64,000 nucleotides of DNA from Flavobacterium sp. SH_e (GCF_025717045.1 NZ_JAOVZN010000002.1:392847-456846); one strand, 5' to 3'; shown: positions 34,231 through 42,496, numbered from the stretch's first letter. Made by a program: numbers and translations. The notes: a model not told the origin generated them from the sequence alone.

Positions 34231-35043
34231 ATGAACATATACAAAAGATATAAACTAGCAAAAGAAGATTTCCATAAACATAAGAAAGGAAGTCTATATA
34301 ATGCCACAAAGAGTGCAGAATCCCTCTTCGATATTATGTACGAACTTGAAAATTATAGCAAAGATCAAAATCAAAGTTATCTACTTGCTAAAATTTATTA
34401 TGAATTAGGCTGGAAATGGGAATGTAGAAAATTTATTAAAACCCATTTATCCTCAAACAAATTAAATTACTTAAATAAGTTGAAATGGAAACATCTATTA
34501 AATAAAGTAGAAGATTTATTTAAAGTGAGTCATTATAAATTAGTTGAATATAGAGATTTAAGAACTGCTAAAAAAAGAAATCTACCTCAAACATTATTGA
34601 GAAACGACTTTATATTTAATGAGGAAGTATATTTTATTATAGTAAGTATAAAATCAGACTTTAATGATATAATATTGTTAAATAAAAAAGTATTAAATGA
34701 AGAGGTTGAATTTAGTATAGAAAAAGAAAGTAGCATTACTAAATTTATTGAAAAAACAAACTCGCATTTATCTTGGATAAATAATTCCCATAAAGATTTA
34801 ATTAATTACTATAATGAAAATTATCAACAAATTTTGAGTAGAATAGGCCGCTTAGACTATGGTAAAGCTAACGATGAATGGTATGATGGATTAAGAGTAG
34901 ATAGTGTAGGCTTTCATTATAATAGTAATGAGAAGTTAGAAGGTTTTTATACAATTTATGATTATTATAATATGAATTCTGGATTTCATATTGACACTTT
35001 AGATAATTCAATTGTAGACCTATATTATAATACTGATTTATAA
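34231..35043 (+). CDS. Orphan cytoplasmic protein of unit 2
   Basis: I do not recognise this 270-residue protein. It has no signal peptide or membrane helix. The N-terminal half is helical and basic (KEDFHKHKKGSLYNATKSAE, YELGWKWECRKFIKTHL, possibly TPR-like). The C-terminal half is beta-rich, with DEWYDGLRVDSVGFHYNSNE and YDYYNMNSGFHIDTLDN. Such a Trp/Tyr-rich acidic end is common in immunity-type proteins, but no toxin gene is beside it. It is the only gene of the second unit and is very AT-rich. Confidence 0.55.
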   Translation: MNIYKRYKLAKEDFHKHKKGSLYNATKSAESLFDIMYELENYSKDQNQSYLLAKIYYELGWKWECRKFIKTHLSSNKLNYLNKLKWKHLLNKVEDLFKVSHYKLVEYRDLRTAKKRNLPQTLLRNDFIFNEEVYFIIVSIKSDFNDIILLNKKVLNEEVEFSIEKESSITKFIEKTNSHLSWINNSHKDLINYYNENYQQILSRIGRLDYGKANDEWYDGLRVDSVGFHYNSNEKLEGFYTIYDYYNMNSGFHIDTLDNSIVDLYYNTDL

Positions 35044-35072
35044 AAAATAACCTATTAGCAAAAACGATATAC

Positions 35073-35192
35073 CTGACGGGGTTCGAAACTAAATTGCTTG
35101 TAAACACTGACCTTTGTAAAAATCAAAAAATACCGCAACGATTTTCAAACCATAAAAAAGCCTGCAAAATATACATTTTAAAGGCTTTTTAA
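35073..35192 (-). repeat. Right end of unit 2: tRNA-like remnant plus terminator
   Basis: CCTGACGGGGTTCGAAAC, then about 60 bases, then a hairpin with AAAAAGCCTGCAAAAT (35154-35192) and TTTTATAGTGACC. It parallels 33780-33916 over about 135 bases with scattered changes. Here it leads into the intact tRNA-Leu. Confidence 0.6.
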
Positions 35193-35201
35193 ATTTTATA
35201 G

Positions 35202-35284
35202 TGACCATGGAGGGATTTGAACCCTCACGCCCTTGCGAGCACCACCCCCTCAAGATGGCGAGTCTACCGTTTCTCCACATGGCC
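35202..35284 (-). tRNA. tRNA-Leu (GAG)
   Basis: The minus strand gives an 83-nt class II tRNA: acceptor GGCCATG with CATGGTC, anticodon stem CCATC/GGTGG around loop TTGAGGG (GAG), a long variable arm (GCTCGCAAGGGC), and T-loop GGTTCAAATCC. Its 3' tail (GGTCACTATAAAATTTAAAA) is copied at the two remnants further left, which marks it as the source or attachment site of that repeat. Confidence 0.95.
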
Positions 35285-35328
35285 TTAAAAGAAAAAAGGT
35301 CGAGTAAAATAAATTACCCGACCTTTTG

Positions 35329-35401
35329 TGACCCGACTGGGGCTCGAACCCAGGACCCCATCATTAAAAGTGATGTGCTCTACCGACTGAGCTATCGAGT
35401 C
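35329..35401 (-). tRNA. tRNA-Lys (UUU), copy 2
   Basis: Identical to copy 1 over 73 nt, with anticodon loop CTTTTAA. The hairpin at 35292-35327 (AAAGGTCGGGTAA against TTACTCGACCTTT) follows its 3' end. About 115 bp, including this terminator, match the copy 1 region. Confidence 0.97.
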
Positions 35402-35441
35402 ATTGCTTTCAAGAAATCTAATTTGTTAATCACAAAATTTG

Positions 35442-35514
35442 TGACCCGACTGGGGCTCGAACCCAGGACCCCATCATTAAAAGTGATGTGCTCTACCGAC
35501 TGAGCTATCGAGTC
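35442..35514 (-). tRNA. tRNA-Lys (UUU), copy 3
   Basis: Identical to copies 1 and 2. It is the first gene of the minus-strand series copy 3, copy 2, tRNA-Leu. The 40-bp spacer to copy 2 lacks a promoter-like motif, so the three are probably one transcript. Confidence 0.97.
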
Positions 35515-35537
35515 ATTTAATTTCTTGAATGCGGGTG

Positions 35538-35545
35538 CAAATATA
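35538..35545 (-). promoter_or_regulatory. -7 element TATATTTG of the tRNA-Lys/Leu transcript
   Basis: The minus strand has TATATTTG followed by GCACCC, 23 bases before the tRNA. It is the same context as upstream of copy 1. No -33 TTG at the normal distance was seen. Confidence 0.55.
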
Positions 35546-35640
35546 AGGAGTTTTTTTTGAAGTTTCCAAGCTATTTTATCATAAATTTGTCTTTTTTTTG
35601 GAAAAATCTCCAATCGCTTAGTTTATAAGGTTTTATTAAT

Positions 35641-36159
35641 ATGAAAAAAATAGTGTTGTTAGGTTATATGGGCTGCGGAAAGTCGACAATCGCCCAAAAT
35701 TTGTCAAAAATTACAAATATTCCATTCTTAGATTTAGATAAATGCATCGAAGAAAGAGCAAATTTATCCATAAATGAGATTTTTGAGAAGCATGGAGAAG
35801 TGTATTTTCGAAAATTAGAACACGAAATGTTCGTCGAATTGCTGCAATCTTCAGAAAATAATATTATTGGTCTTGGAGGAGGAACTCCATGTTATGCCAA
35901 TAATCATGAATTATTAAAAGGAGATGATGTTGTATCTATATATTTAAAGGCGTCTATTGATACCTTATATAGTAGATTGGTTCACAATAAAAGCAAACGC
36001 CCTTTGATTGCAAATATGAACGAAGAGGAAATGAAAGAGTTTATCGCGAAACATTTGTTCGACAGAAGTTTTTATTACAATCAAGCGAAACATAAAGTGT
36101 CGGTTGATGATAAATCTGTCGAAGAAACGGTTCAGGATATTTTAGAAATCTTAGCTTAA
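35641..36159 (+). CDS. aroK: Shikimate kinase
   Basis: The 172-residue kinase has Walker A GYMGCGKST (residues 8-16), the shikimate-binding D34-like stretch PFLDLDKCIEERANLSI, YFRKLEHEMF, and GLGGGTPCY. It phosphorylates shikimate in aromatic amino-acid synthesis. The length is standard. Its last 9 bases overlap the convergent phosphoribosyltransferase gene. Confidence 0.95.
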   Translation: MKKIVLLGYMGCGKSTIAQNLSKITNIPFLDLDKCIEERANLSINEIFEKHGEVYFRKLEHEMFVELLQSSENNIIGLGGGTPCYANNHELLKGDDVVSIYLKASIDTLYSRLVHNKSKRPLIANMNEEEMKEFIAKHLFDRSFYYNQAKHKVSVDDKSVEETVQDILEILA

Positions 36160-36651
36160 TGAAGCGTAATCGCCGTTTTCAGAATTGAAAACAACTTGAA
36201 CGTGTTCTAATAAAGAGGTAGAAAGCGAAATTCCTTTGAAATCTGCCTTTACTGGATATTTTTTATGATTTCGGTCAACAAGTACTGCTGTTTTGAATTT
36301 TTTAAGCGGAACGTCTAAGAAATGACGAACAGCATAGATTAATGTGGTTCCTGAGTTTAGGACATCATCAACTAGCACGAGTCCTTTATCTTTATATTCT
36401 TCAGGGCTTAATGAAGTTTGTATCGCTTCTTGCGGATTTTGTTTGTTTACTTTTACTTCACAGATTGAAACTTTTAAGGTTGAAATACTGCTAAGTACCG
36501 AAGCAATTTTTTCGGCAAAAACAAATCCGTTAGAAGCAATTCCCGCAATAACAACTTCTTCTTCGTTTACAAAAGTCTCGTAAATTTGATAAGCGATACG
36601 TTTTATTTTATGTTCGATTTCCTCGTGGGTTAGAATAATATTGTTACTCAT
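36151..36651 (-). CDS. PyrR-like phosphoribosyltransferase
   Basis: The 166-residue type I PRTase has the PRPP loop VLVDDVLNSGTTLIYAVRHF. PyrR-like stretches follow (KTAVLVDRNHKKYPVKADF, then KGISLSTSLLEHV). PyrR proteins act as uracil phosphoribosyltransferases and, in some bacteria, as pyr attenuators. No pyrimidine gene is adjacent, so a regulatory role cannot be claimed. Confidence 0.85.
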   Translation of the reverse strand: MSNNIILTHEEIEHKIKRIAYQIYETFVNEEEVVIAGIASNGFVFAEKIASVLSSISTLKVSICEVKVNKQNPQEAIQTSLSPEEYKDKGLVLVDDVLNSGTTLIYAVRHFLDVPLKKFKTAVLVDRNHKKYPVKADFKGISLSTSLLEHVQVVFNSENGDYASLS

Positions 36652-36715
36652 GTTGTATTTTTTTTGCTAAGATAATTAATTAAAATTCCAAAATTTCAAA
36701 ATCCAATTTTAGGAT

Positions 36716-37117
36716 TTAATTTTCATCATGCTCTTCTTCTTCGTCATCATAAACGTCGTCTCCATAATCATCAATGTCTCTTCGGTCTTTTTTGGTTGGA
36801 CGTCCTGCGCCAGTTCTTCTAGAATGTTCTTTAGATAGTTTTAATAATTCTAAATGTGCAAAAGCTTCTGGTGGAGTTTCATTTTTTTGATAAAGATCTA
36901 CCAATTTTGCACCAACACGATTTTGCGGTATGTCTAAAACTGTTATAATTTGTGTAATTTGATCTTTTCTAAATGTAATTCGGTCTGTAGGAAAAACTTC
37001 TTTTGAAGGTTTTGCAACTTGCCCATTTACAGTGATCTGATTCTTTTTGCAAGCTTCAGTAACCATGTTTCTGGTCTTGTAATAACGAACGCACCACAAG
37101 TATTTATCTATTCTCAT
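36716..37117 (-). CDS. S4-domain RNA-binding protein (Hsp15-like)
   Basis: From the ATG at 37117 the protein has 133 residues. It starts with an S4 domain (MRIDKYLWCVRYYKTRNMVT, QITVNGQVAKPSKEVFPTD) like heat-shock protein Hsp15, which rescues stalled 50S subunits. The basic RRTGAGRPTKKDRRD segment and acidic tail (DDVYDDEEEEHDEN) are normal for the family. A TATTTTTG -7-like site lies at 37149-37156. A start at 37162 would put 15 foreign residues before the domain. Confidence 0.87.
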   Translation of the reverse strand: MRIDKYLWCVRYYKTRNMVTEACKKNQITVNGQVAKPSKEVFPTDRITFRKDQITQIITVLDIPQNRVGAKLVDLYQKNETPPEAFAHLELLKLSKEHSRRTGAGRPTKKDRRDIDDYGDDVYDDEEEEHDEN

Positions 37118-37196
37118 AATTTTTCTAAAATCCAAGTTAAATTCTTTACAAAAATAAATCAATATTGTATCTTGCGCACCTAAAAAAATGATAATA

Positions 37197-38366
37197 ATGA
37201 ATAAATTTAAATATTATTTTGTTTTACTACTTGCTGGTATCGCCATCGTTTCTTGTAATAAAAGTGATGACGATGATTCGTCAACAGTTCCGTTGAGAGA
37301 TTTTGCAGAGCAGTATAAAGCAGATAATGATTCTATTGTGAAATTTTTAAAAACCAATTATATTGAATCAGTTACCACTGATTTTGATGTTAAAATATCA
37401 AAAATTCCAGCTGGCGGAACGCAAACTTCTATCTGGGACCAAACGACTTACACATTAGCATCAAGAGATGTTTATAGTGATGATATTACTTATAAAGTAT
37501 ATTATTTAATTTTAAGAGAAGGGTCTGGTCAGAACCCGACTAATACCGATAAGATTTCTACAGCATATAACTGTTATTTGTTAAACGGAACGATGGCGGA
37601 TTCTTCGTATGGAATTCCTTTTACAGCTAATTTATTTCCATATGCAAACACAAATACTGTGATAGAAGGCTGGTCAGAGATTTTTCCGAAATTTAAAACA
37701 GGAACTTCTACAACTGGCGATGATGGTTCAATTACGTATAGTGATTTTGGTGCTGGTGTAATGTTTTTGCCTTCAGGTTTAGCTTATTATGCTTCGGGTA
37801 GCGGAAGCGCTATTCCTGCCTATACACCAATTTACTTTAGTTTCAAATTATTCGATCTTCAAAGAATGGATAATGAATATAATACAACAAGCAGTGGAAG
37901 AGTTTTTGTTGGTGATGGCGTTCCTGATTATTTAGAAGATGTTAATGGTGATGGTTATCTTTATGATTTTAGAAATACAACTAAATATCCTAATCCTCCA
38001 GCAAATTTAATTGATGATACTGATGGTGACGGAATCGCAGACTTTGTTGATCTTGATGATGATGGAGACGGATTTACAACTAGATTTGAGCTTACAAAAC
38101 CTACAGGTGAAGTTGGTATAGTTGATGGTATTAATTATGGAATCAGGCTTTATTATCCTTGGGATCCAATGGTAGATAATCCAGCAACACCAAATGTTGA
38201 TGAAACGGAACCGAGAGGAATTCCTAGAAGACCTACAGGAGCTCTTACAGATCCTTCAAAACCTGAATCTTCAACTAATGTTAGAAAATATATTGAGGAA
38301 GATTATACGGCTAGCGGAAGATTAAGAATTCATTTAGATAAAACTTATCCGATAAAACAGAATTAA
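37197..38366 (+). CDS. FKBP-type isomerase-like lipoprotein with Asp-rich repeats
   Basis: From the ATG at 37197 the signal is FVLLLAGIAIVSCN (lipobox IVSC). Residues of about 95-225 form an FKBP-like domain (VYYLILREGSGQNPTNTDKI, ANTNTVIEGWSEIFPKF, FKLFDLQRM). An Asp-rich thrombospondin-type-3-like region follows (DGVPDYLEDVNGDGYLYDF, DTDGDGIADFVDLDDDGDGF), which would bind calcium. It is much longer than the gliding protein GldI. It probably assists folding at the outer membrane. Confidence 0.82.
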   Translation: MNKFKYYFVLLLAGIAIVSCNKSDDDDSSTVPLRDFAEQYKADNDSIVKFLKTNYIESVTTDFDVKISKIPAGGTQTSIWDQTTYTLASRDVYSDDITYKVYYLILREGSGQNPTNTDKISTAYNCYLLNGTMADSSYGIPFTANLFPYANTNTVIEGWSEIFPKFKTGTSTTGDDGSITYSDFGAGVMFLPSGLAYYASGSGSAIPAYTPIYFSFKLFDLQRMDNEYNTTSSGRVFVGDGVPDYLEDVNGDGYLYDFRNTTKYPNPPANLIDDTDGDGIADFVDLDDDGDGFTTRFELTKPTGEVGIVDGINYGIRLYYPWDPMVDNPATPNVDETEPRGIPRRPTGALTDPSKPESSTNVRKYIEEDYTASGRLRIHLDKTYPIKQN

Positions 38367-38384
38367 AACTCTAAATTATAAATT

Positions 38385-38414
38385 AAAACCTGAAAGCGAT
38401 TTCAGGTTTTTTTT
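38385..38414 (+). terminator. Intrinsic terminator of the FKBP-like gene
   Basis: An 11-bp stem (AAAACCTGAAA against TTTCAGGTTTT) with a GCGA loop and T8. Confidence 0.88.
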
Positions 38415-38483
38415 ATGCCTAATATTTTCTACTTATGAAAGGAAAGATTTCTGTAGAAGATTTTGAGAATGTGTATTTTGAAA

Positions 38484-38519
38484 AATAAAAAACCCCGAAA
38501 TCTAAATTCCGAGGTTTTT
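38484..38519 (-). terminator. Intrinsic terminator of the transketolase genes
   Basis: On the minus strand AAAACCTCGGAAT pairs with ATTTCGGGGTTTT across a short loop and is followed by T-rich sequence. Confidence 0.8.
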
Positions 38520-38541
38520 CTATAAAGTAAGAAAACTAAAA

Positions 38542-39495
38542 TTATTTTCTTTTAATTACTCTTTCTACAGCTTCAACAATTGCTTGATTGTTTAATTTGT
38601 ATTTTTCCATTAATTGCTCTGGAGTTCCAGATTCTCCAAAACTATCTTTTACTGCTACAAATTCTTGTGGAGTTGGATTGTTTAAAGCTAATACTCCAGA
38701 AACGCTTTCTCCAAGACCTCCAAGGTAGTTGTGTTCTTCTGCAGTTACTACACATCTTGTTTTAGCAACAGATTTTAGAATTGCTTCTTCATCAAGAGGT
38801 TTAATAGTGTGGATATTGATTACTTCAGCAGAAATTCCTTTTGCTTCAAGAGCTTCAGCCGCAATAAGAGCTTCCCAAACTAAGTGTCCTGTTGCAATAA
38901 TAGTTACATCAGTTCCTTCATTTAATAAAATTGCTTTTCCAATTACAAATGGTTCGTCAGCAGGAGTAAAGTTAGGCACAACTGGACGACCAAAACGTAA
39001 GTAAGCCGGACCGTGGTGATCTGCTAATGCTAAAGTTGCAGCTTTAGTTTGATTGTAATCGCAAGTGTTGATTACAGTCATTCCTGGCAACATTTTCATT
39101 AAACCAATATCTTCTAAGATTTGGTGCGTTGCTCCGTCTTCTCCTAAAGTTAAACCAGCGTGAGAAGCACAGATTTTTACATTTTTATCTGAGTAAGCAA
39201 CAGATTGACGAATTTGGTCGTAAACTCTTCCTGTAGAGAAGTTAGCAAATGTTCCAGTAAAAGGAATTTTTCCTCCAATAGTTAATCCTGCCGCAATTCC
39301 AATCATGTTTGCTTCTGCAATACCGATTTGGAAAAAGCGCTCTGGGTGATTTTTTTTGAATTCATCAAATTTTAATGATCCAATTAAGTCAGCGCATAAC
39401 GCTACAACATTTTCATTTTTTTGACCTAGTTCAGTCATTCCCGCTCCAAAACCAGAACGAGTATCTTTGCTTCCTGTATTTTCGTATTTTTTCAT
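38542..39495 (-). CDS. Transketolase, C-terminal (pyrimidine-binding) subunit
   Basis: The 317-residue protein (ATG at 39495) is the second half of a split transketolase. It contains the Pyr domain (LCADLIGSLKFDEFKKNHPE, FQIGIAEANMIGIAAGL with the catalytic Glu) and the C-terminal domain (LNEGTDVTIIATGHLVWEAL, VVTAEEHNYLGGLGES). It works with the product of the next gene upstream as a heterodimeric ThDP enzyme of the pentose phosphate pathway. The 73-bp spacer between the halves contains a small AATAAGC/GCTTAT palindrome. Confidence 0.93.
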   Translation of the reverse strand: MKKYENTGSKDTRSGFGAGMTELGQKNENVVALCADLIGSLKFDEFKKNHPERFFQIGIAEANMIGIAAGLTIGGKIPFTGTFANFSTGRVYDQIRQSVAYSDKNVKICASHAGLTLGEDGATHQILEDIGLMKMLPGMTVINTCDYNQTKAATLALADHHGPAYLRFGRPVVPNFTPADEPFVIGKAILLNEGTDVTIIATGHLVWEALIAAEALEAKGISAEVINIHTIKPLDEEAILKSVAKTRCVVTAEEHNYLGGLGESVSGVLALNNPTPQEFVAVKDSFGESGTPEQLMEKYKLNNQAIVEAVERVIKRK

Positions 39496-39568
39496 TTCTA
39501 TTTTTGCTGTATGCAATAGGCATTAGGCAATAAGCATATTGCTTATGGCTTAAAGCTTAAAGCTGTTT

Positions 39569-40420
39569 TTAGTAATCAACTTGATCTTTAGAGTAATTTT
39601 GAGCTAATGCAGCTGCTAACTGATCGTTGTTAGGAGCTTTACCGTGCCAAGCGTGTGTATGCATCATGAAATCTACTCCGTTACCCATTTCAGTATATAA
39701 TAAAATACAAACTGGTTTTCCTTTTCCTGTTCTAGATTTAGCATCAGTCAATCCTGCGATGATAGCGTCGATGTTGTTTCCTTCTTTGATTTCTAAAACA
39801 TCCCAATCAAAAGCTTCAAATTTAGCACGTAGGCTTCCCATTGGTAAAACTTCATCAGTTGTTCCGTCAATTTGTTTTCCGTTAACGTCAACTGTTGCGA
39901 TTAAGTTGTCTACTTTTTTAGCAGATGCGTACATAATTGCTTCCCAGTTTTGGCCTTCTTGCAATTCTCCGTCTCCGTGTAAAGTATAAATTAAGTGATT
40001 ATCACCGTTTAATTTTTTAGCTTGCGCTGCTCCTAAAGCTACAGATAAACCTTGTCCTAATGAACCAGATGCAATACGAACTCCAGGTAAACCTTCGTGA
40101 GTCGTTGGGTGTCCTTGTAAACGAGAATCTAATAATCTGAAAGTTGCAAGTTCTGAAATAGGGAAGTATCCGCTTCTAGCTAAAACGCTATAGAATACTG
40201 GTGAGATATGTCCATTTGAAAGGAAAAATAAATCTTCTCCAATTCCATTCATATCAAAACCTTCTTTGCGTTCCATAATGTTTTGGTATAATGTAACCAA
40301 AAATTCAGTACAACCTAAAGAACCACCTGGGTGTCCAGAGTTTACAGCATGTACCATTCTAAGAATATCTCTTCTTACTTGGATCGTTAAATCGCTTAAT
40401 TGTTGTGTGTTAGGCTTCAT
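39569..40420 (-). CDS. Transketolase, N-terminal (ThDP-binding) subunit
   Basis: The 283-residue protein holds the pyrophosphate-binding half: VNSGHPGGSLGCTEFLVTLY, VRIASGSLGQGLSVALGAAQ, the ThDP motif GDGELQEGQNWEAIMYA and VDVNGKQIDG. Split transketolases of this type are common in Bacteroidota and many archaea. It precedes the C-terminal subunit gene on the same strand and has a good promoter at 40446-40476. Confidence 0.93.
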   Translation of the reverse strand: MKPNTQQLSDLTIQVRRDILRMVHAVNSGHPGGSLGCTEFLVTLYQNIMERKEGFDMNGIGEDLFFLSNGHISPVFYSVLARSGYFPISELATFRLLDSRLQGHPTTHEGLPGVRIASGSLGQGLSVALGAAQAKKLNGDNHLIYTLHGDGELQEGQNWEAIMYASAKKVDNLIATVDVNGKQIDGTTDEVLPMGSLRAKFEAFDWDVLEIKEGNNIDAIIAGLTDAKSRTGKGKPVCILLYTEMGNGVDFMMHTHAWHGKAPNNDQLAAALAQNYSKDQVDY

Positions 40421-40445
40421 TTTATATGTAAAAGTTAAACTGAAG

Positions 40446-40476
40446 CAAAAGTAATTTTTATTTTGTGGGCAGACAA
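40446..40476 (-). promoter_or_regulatory. Promoter of the transketolase genes
   Basis: TTG (40476-40474), a 20-base spacer, and TACTTTTG (40453-40446) on the minus strand fit the Bacteroidota -33/-7 consensus, 25 bases before the ATG. Confidence 0.7.
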
Positions 40477-40608
40477 ATGATTTTATGCTTTAGTTACATA
40501 GCAATTGTTAAATTTAGCCGTTTTTTTCGGATTCCGTAAAAAAATATAACGGAAGTTTTGCTTCTAAAGACTTTATAAGTGTGTTTTTTACAATTTTAAA
40601 TTAATAAA

Positions 40609-40637
40609 TAAAAAAATCCTGTTTTTTGCAGGACTTT
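40609..40637 (-). terminator. Intrinsic terminator of the acidic-protein gene
   Basis: On the minus strand AGTCCTG and CAGGATT pair around CAAAAAA and are followed by T7. Confidence 0.75.
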
Positions 40638-40669
40638 TAAATTTGAAATTTCTATTAAGTATAACAGTG

Positions 40670-40969
40670 TCAATTATCACTTTCGCTATAATAATTGTTT
40701 TCTTCATCTTCAGAACCAATATCTTCTTGTTGATCATCTAACTCAGATCCTGGAATATCCAAATCGTTACCGATTTTATCGCTGTTTTGTTTCCATTCGT
40801 GATTGTTCTGATTAATGATATCTTCGCCCGAAATTTCTTCAGGATTAATATCCTCCAGTTTGTTATCCTGATTGTATATATCTTCGTTTGCCGGATAATC
40901 CATGTTTTCAAGATTTCTTTCAATTTGGTCATCCTTTATTTGATCTAACTTTTCTTCTGAATTTATCAT
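40670..40969 (-). CDS. Acidic, probably disordered small protein
   Basis: The 99-residue protein is rich in D, E, N and Q with no hydrophobic core (DQIERNLENMDYPANEDIYN, LDDQQEDIGSEDEENNYYSE). No family is recognised. It has a clean ATG and its own terminator, which supports a real gene. It resembles in composition the charged protein at 9592, with opposite net charge tendency. Confidence 0.6.
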   Translation of the reverse strand: MINSEEKLDQIKDDQIERNLENMDYPANEDIYNQDNKLEDINPEEISGEDIINQNNHEWKQNSDKIGNDLDIPGSELDDQQEDIGSEDEENNYYSESDN

Positions 40970-41223
40970 GATTTCTAAGACTTTAAAAATTAATAATTTA
41001 AAGTTAGAGAATCTGTATTCTTTTGATGTTATATTTAAAATGATAGAAGTTGCAGTTTTTACATTTGGTTTTTATGTTTAAAAGAAGTTATTAGTGCGGA
41101 GAAACCTTCAAAATGAATTTGTAGTATCAAATGTTAAAAATCCAATTTTCAAATTAAGAAAACATTATCTAATTTTTCTAATTGACAAATTATCTAATTA
41201 ATAAAATTTTCCTGAAATTAAAC

Positions 41224-41231
41224 TATCTTTG
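41224..41231 (+). promoter_or_regulatory. -7 element TATCTTTG of tgt
   Basis: TATCTTTG fits TAnnTTTG and lies 32 bases before the tgt ATG. The leader contains a short CCCGGACGATCGGG palindrome. I saw no preQ1 riboswitch fold. Confidence 0.55.
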
Positions 41232-41263
41232 CCGTCCCGGACGATCGGGAGAAAAACGAATTT

Positions 41264-42394
41264 ATGAAGTTTGATTTATTACAGAAAGATCCGCAGTCGA
41301 AAGCGAGAGCGGGAAGTATTACTACTGATCATGGAGTTATAGAAACTCCTATTTTTATGCCAGTTGGAACGGTTGCATCTGTAAAAGGTGTGCATCAGCG
41401 TGAACTTAAAGAAGAAATTAATCCGGATATTATTCTTGGAAATACCTATCATTTATATTTACGTCCGCAAACTGAAATTCTTGAAAAAGCAGGTGGATTG
41501 CATAAATTCATGAACTGGGATCGTAATATCTTGACCGATTCAGGAGGATATCAGGTATATTCTCTTTCTTCAAATAGAAAAATTAAAGAAGAAGGAGTAA
41601 AGTTTAAATCGCATATCGATGGCTCTTATCACTTTTTTACACCAGAAAACGTAATGGAAATTCAGCGTACAATTGGTGCTGATATCATTATGGCTTTTGA
41701 CGAATGTACGCCTTATCCTTGCGATTACAGATATGCGCAACGTTCAATGCACATGACACATCGCTGGTTGGACCGTTGTATTAATCATTTGGATAAAGTG
41801 CCTTATAAATATGGCTATGAACAAACATTTTTCCCGATTGTTCAAGGAAGTACTTATAAAGATTTACGTCGCCAGTCGGCTGAATATATCGCTAATGCAG
41901 GACAGCAAGGAAATGCAATTGGCGGACTTTCTGTAGGTGAACCTGCTGAAGAAATGTACGCAATGACAGAAGTTGTTTGCGAAATTCTTCCAGAAGATAA
42001 ACCTCGTTATTTAATGGGGGTTGGAACTCCAATTAATATTTTAGAAAATATCGCGTTAGGAATTGATATGTTCGATTGCGTTATGCCAACTCGTAATGCA
42101 AGAAACGGTATGTTGTTTACAGCAAATGGAACAATCAATATCAAAAATAAAAAATGGGAAGCTGACTTTTCTCCAATCGACGAAATGGGACACACTTTTG
42201 TTGATACAGAATATACAAAGGCTTATTTACGTCACTTGTTTGCTGCTAATGAATATTTAGGAAAACAAATTGCGACCATTCATAATCTTGGGTTTTATAT
42301 GTGGTTGGTTCGTGAAGCTAGAAAACATATCTTAGCGGGCGATTTTAGACCATGGAAAGAAATGATGGTTAAAAATATGAGCCAAAGACTATAA
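41264..42394 (+). CDS. tgt: tRNA-guanine transglycosylase
   Basis: The 376-residue enzyme exchanges guanine-34 for a queuosine precursor in tRNAs. Active-site motifs are clear: LTDSGGYQVYSL, IMAFDECTPYPCDY, AIGGLSVGEP, and DCVMPTRNARNGMLF. The usual bacterial zinc site (C-x-C-x2-C and a later H) is not seen. Residues 304-322 read PIDEMGHTFVDTEYTKAYL, with no cysteine, although the later HNLGFY histidine remains. The rest of the fold aligns well. It is followed by a hairpin repeat and an LptF/G permease gene. Confidence 0.93.
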   Translation: MKFDLLQKDPQSKARAGSITTDHGVIETPIFMPVGTVASVKGVHQRELKEEINPDIILGNTYHLYLRPQTEILEKAGGLHKFMNWDRNILTDSGGYQVYSLSSNRKIKEEGVKFKSHIDGSYHFFTPENVMEIQRTIGADIIMAFDECTPYPCDYRYAQRSMHMTHRWLDRCINHLDKVPYKYGYEQTFFPIVQGSTYKDLRRQSAEYIANAGQQGNAIGGLSVGEPAEEMYAMTEVVCEILPEDKPRYLMGVGTPINILENIALGIDMFDCVMPTRNARNGMLFTANGTINIKNKKWEADFSPIDEMGHTFVDTEYTKAYLRHLFAANEYLGKQIATIHNLGFYMWLVREARKHILAGDFRPWKEMMVKNMSQRL

Positions 42395-42397
42395 AAA

Positions 42398-42486
42398 GTT
42401 TCAAGTTTTTTTAGTTTCAAGTTTCAAGTTGCTCAGTGTAACCTGAAACTTGAAACGTGAAACCTGAAACTTTTAAAACTTGAAAC
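42398..42486. repeat. GTTTCAAG-rich imperfect hairpin
   Basis: Several GTTTCAAG copies on the left (AGTTTCAAGTTTTTTTAG, GTTTCAAGTTTCAAG) face several CTTGAAAC/CCTGAAAC copies on the right, forming a foldback between tgt and the permease gene. The same repeat words form the outer arms at 22.2-22.5 kb. Confidence 0.6.
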
Positions 42487-42496
42487 AAAAAACTAT

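Noticed and set aside
41130..41263. preQ1 riboswitch before tgt
   Set aside because: Only a short CCCGGACGATCGGG palindrome is present; no preQ1 aptamer pattern was recognised.
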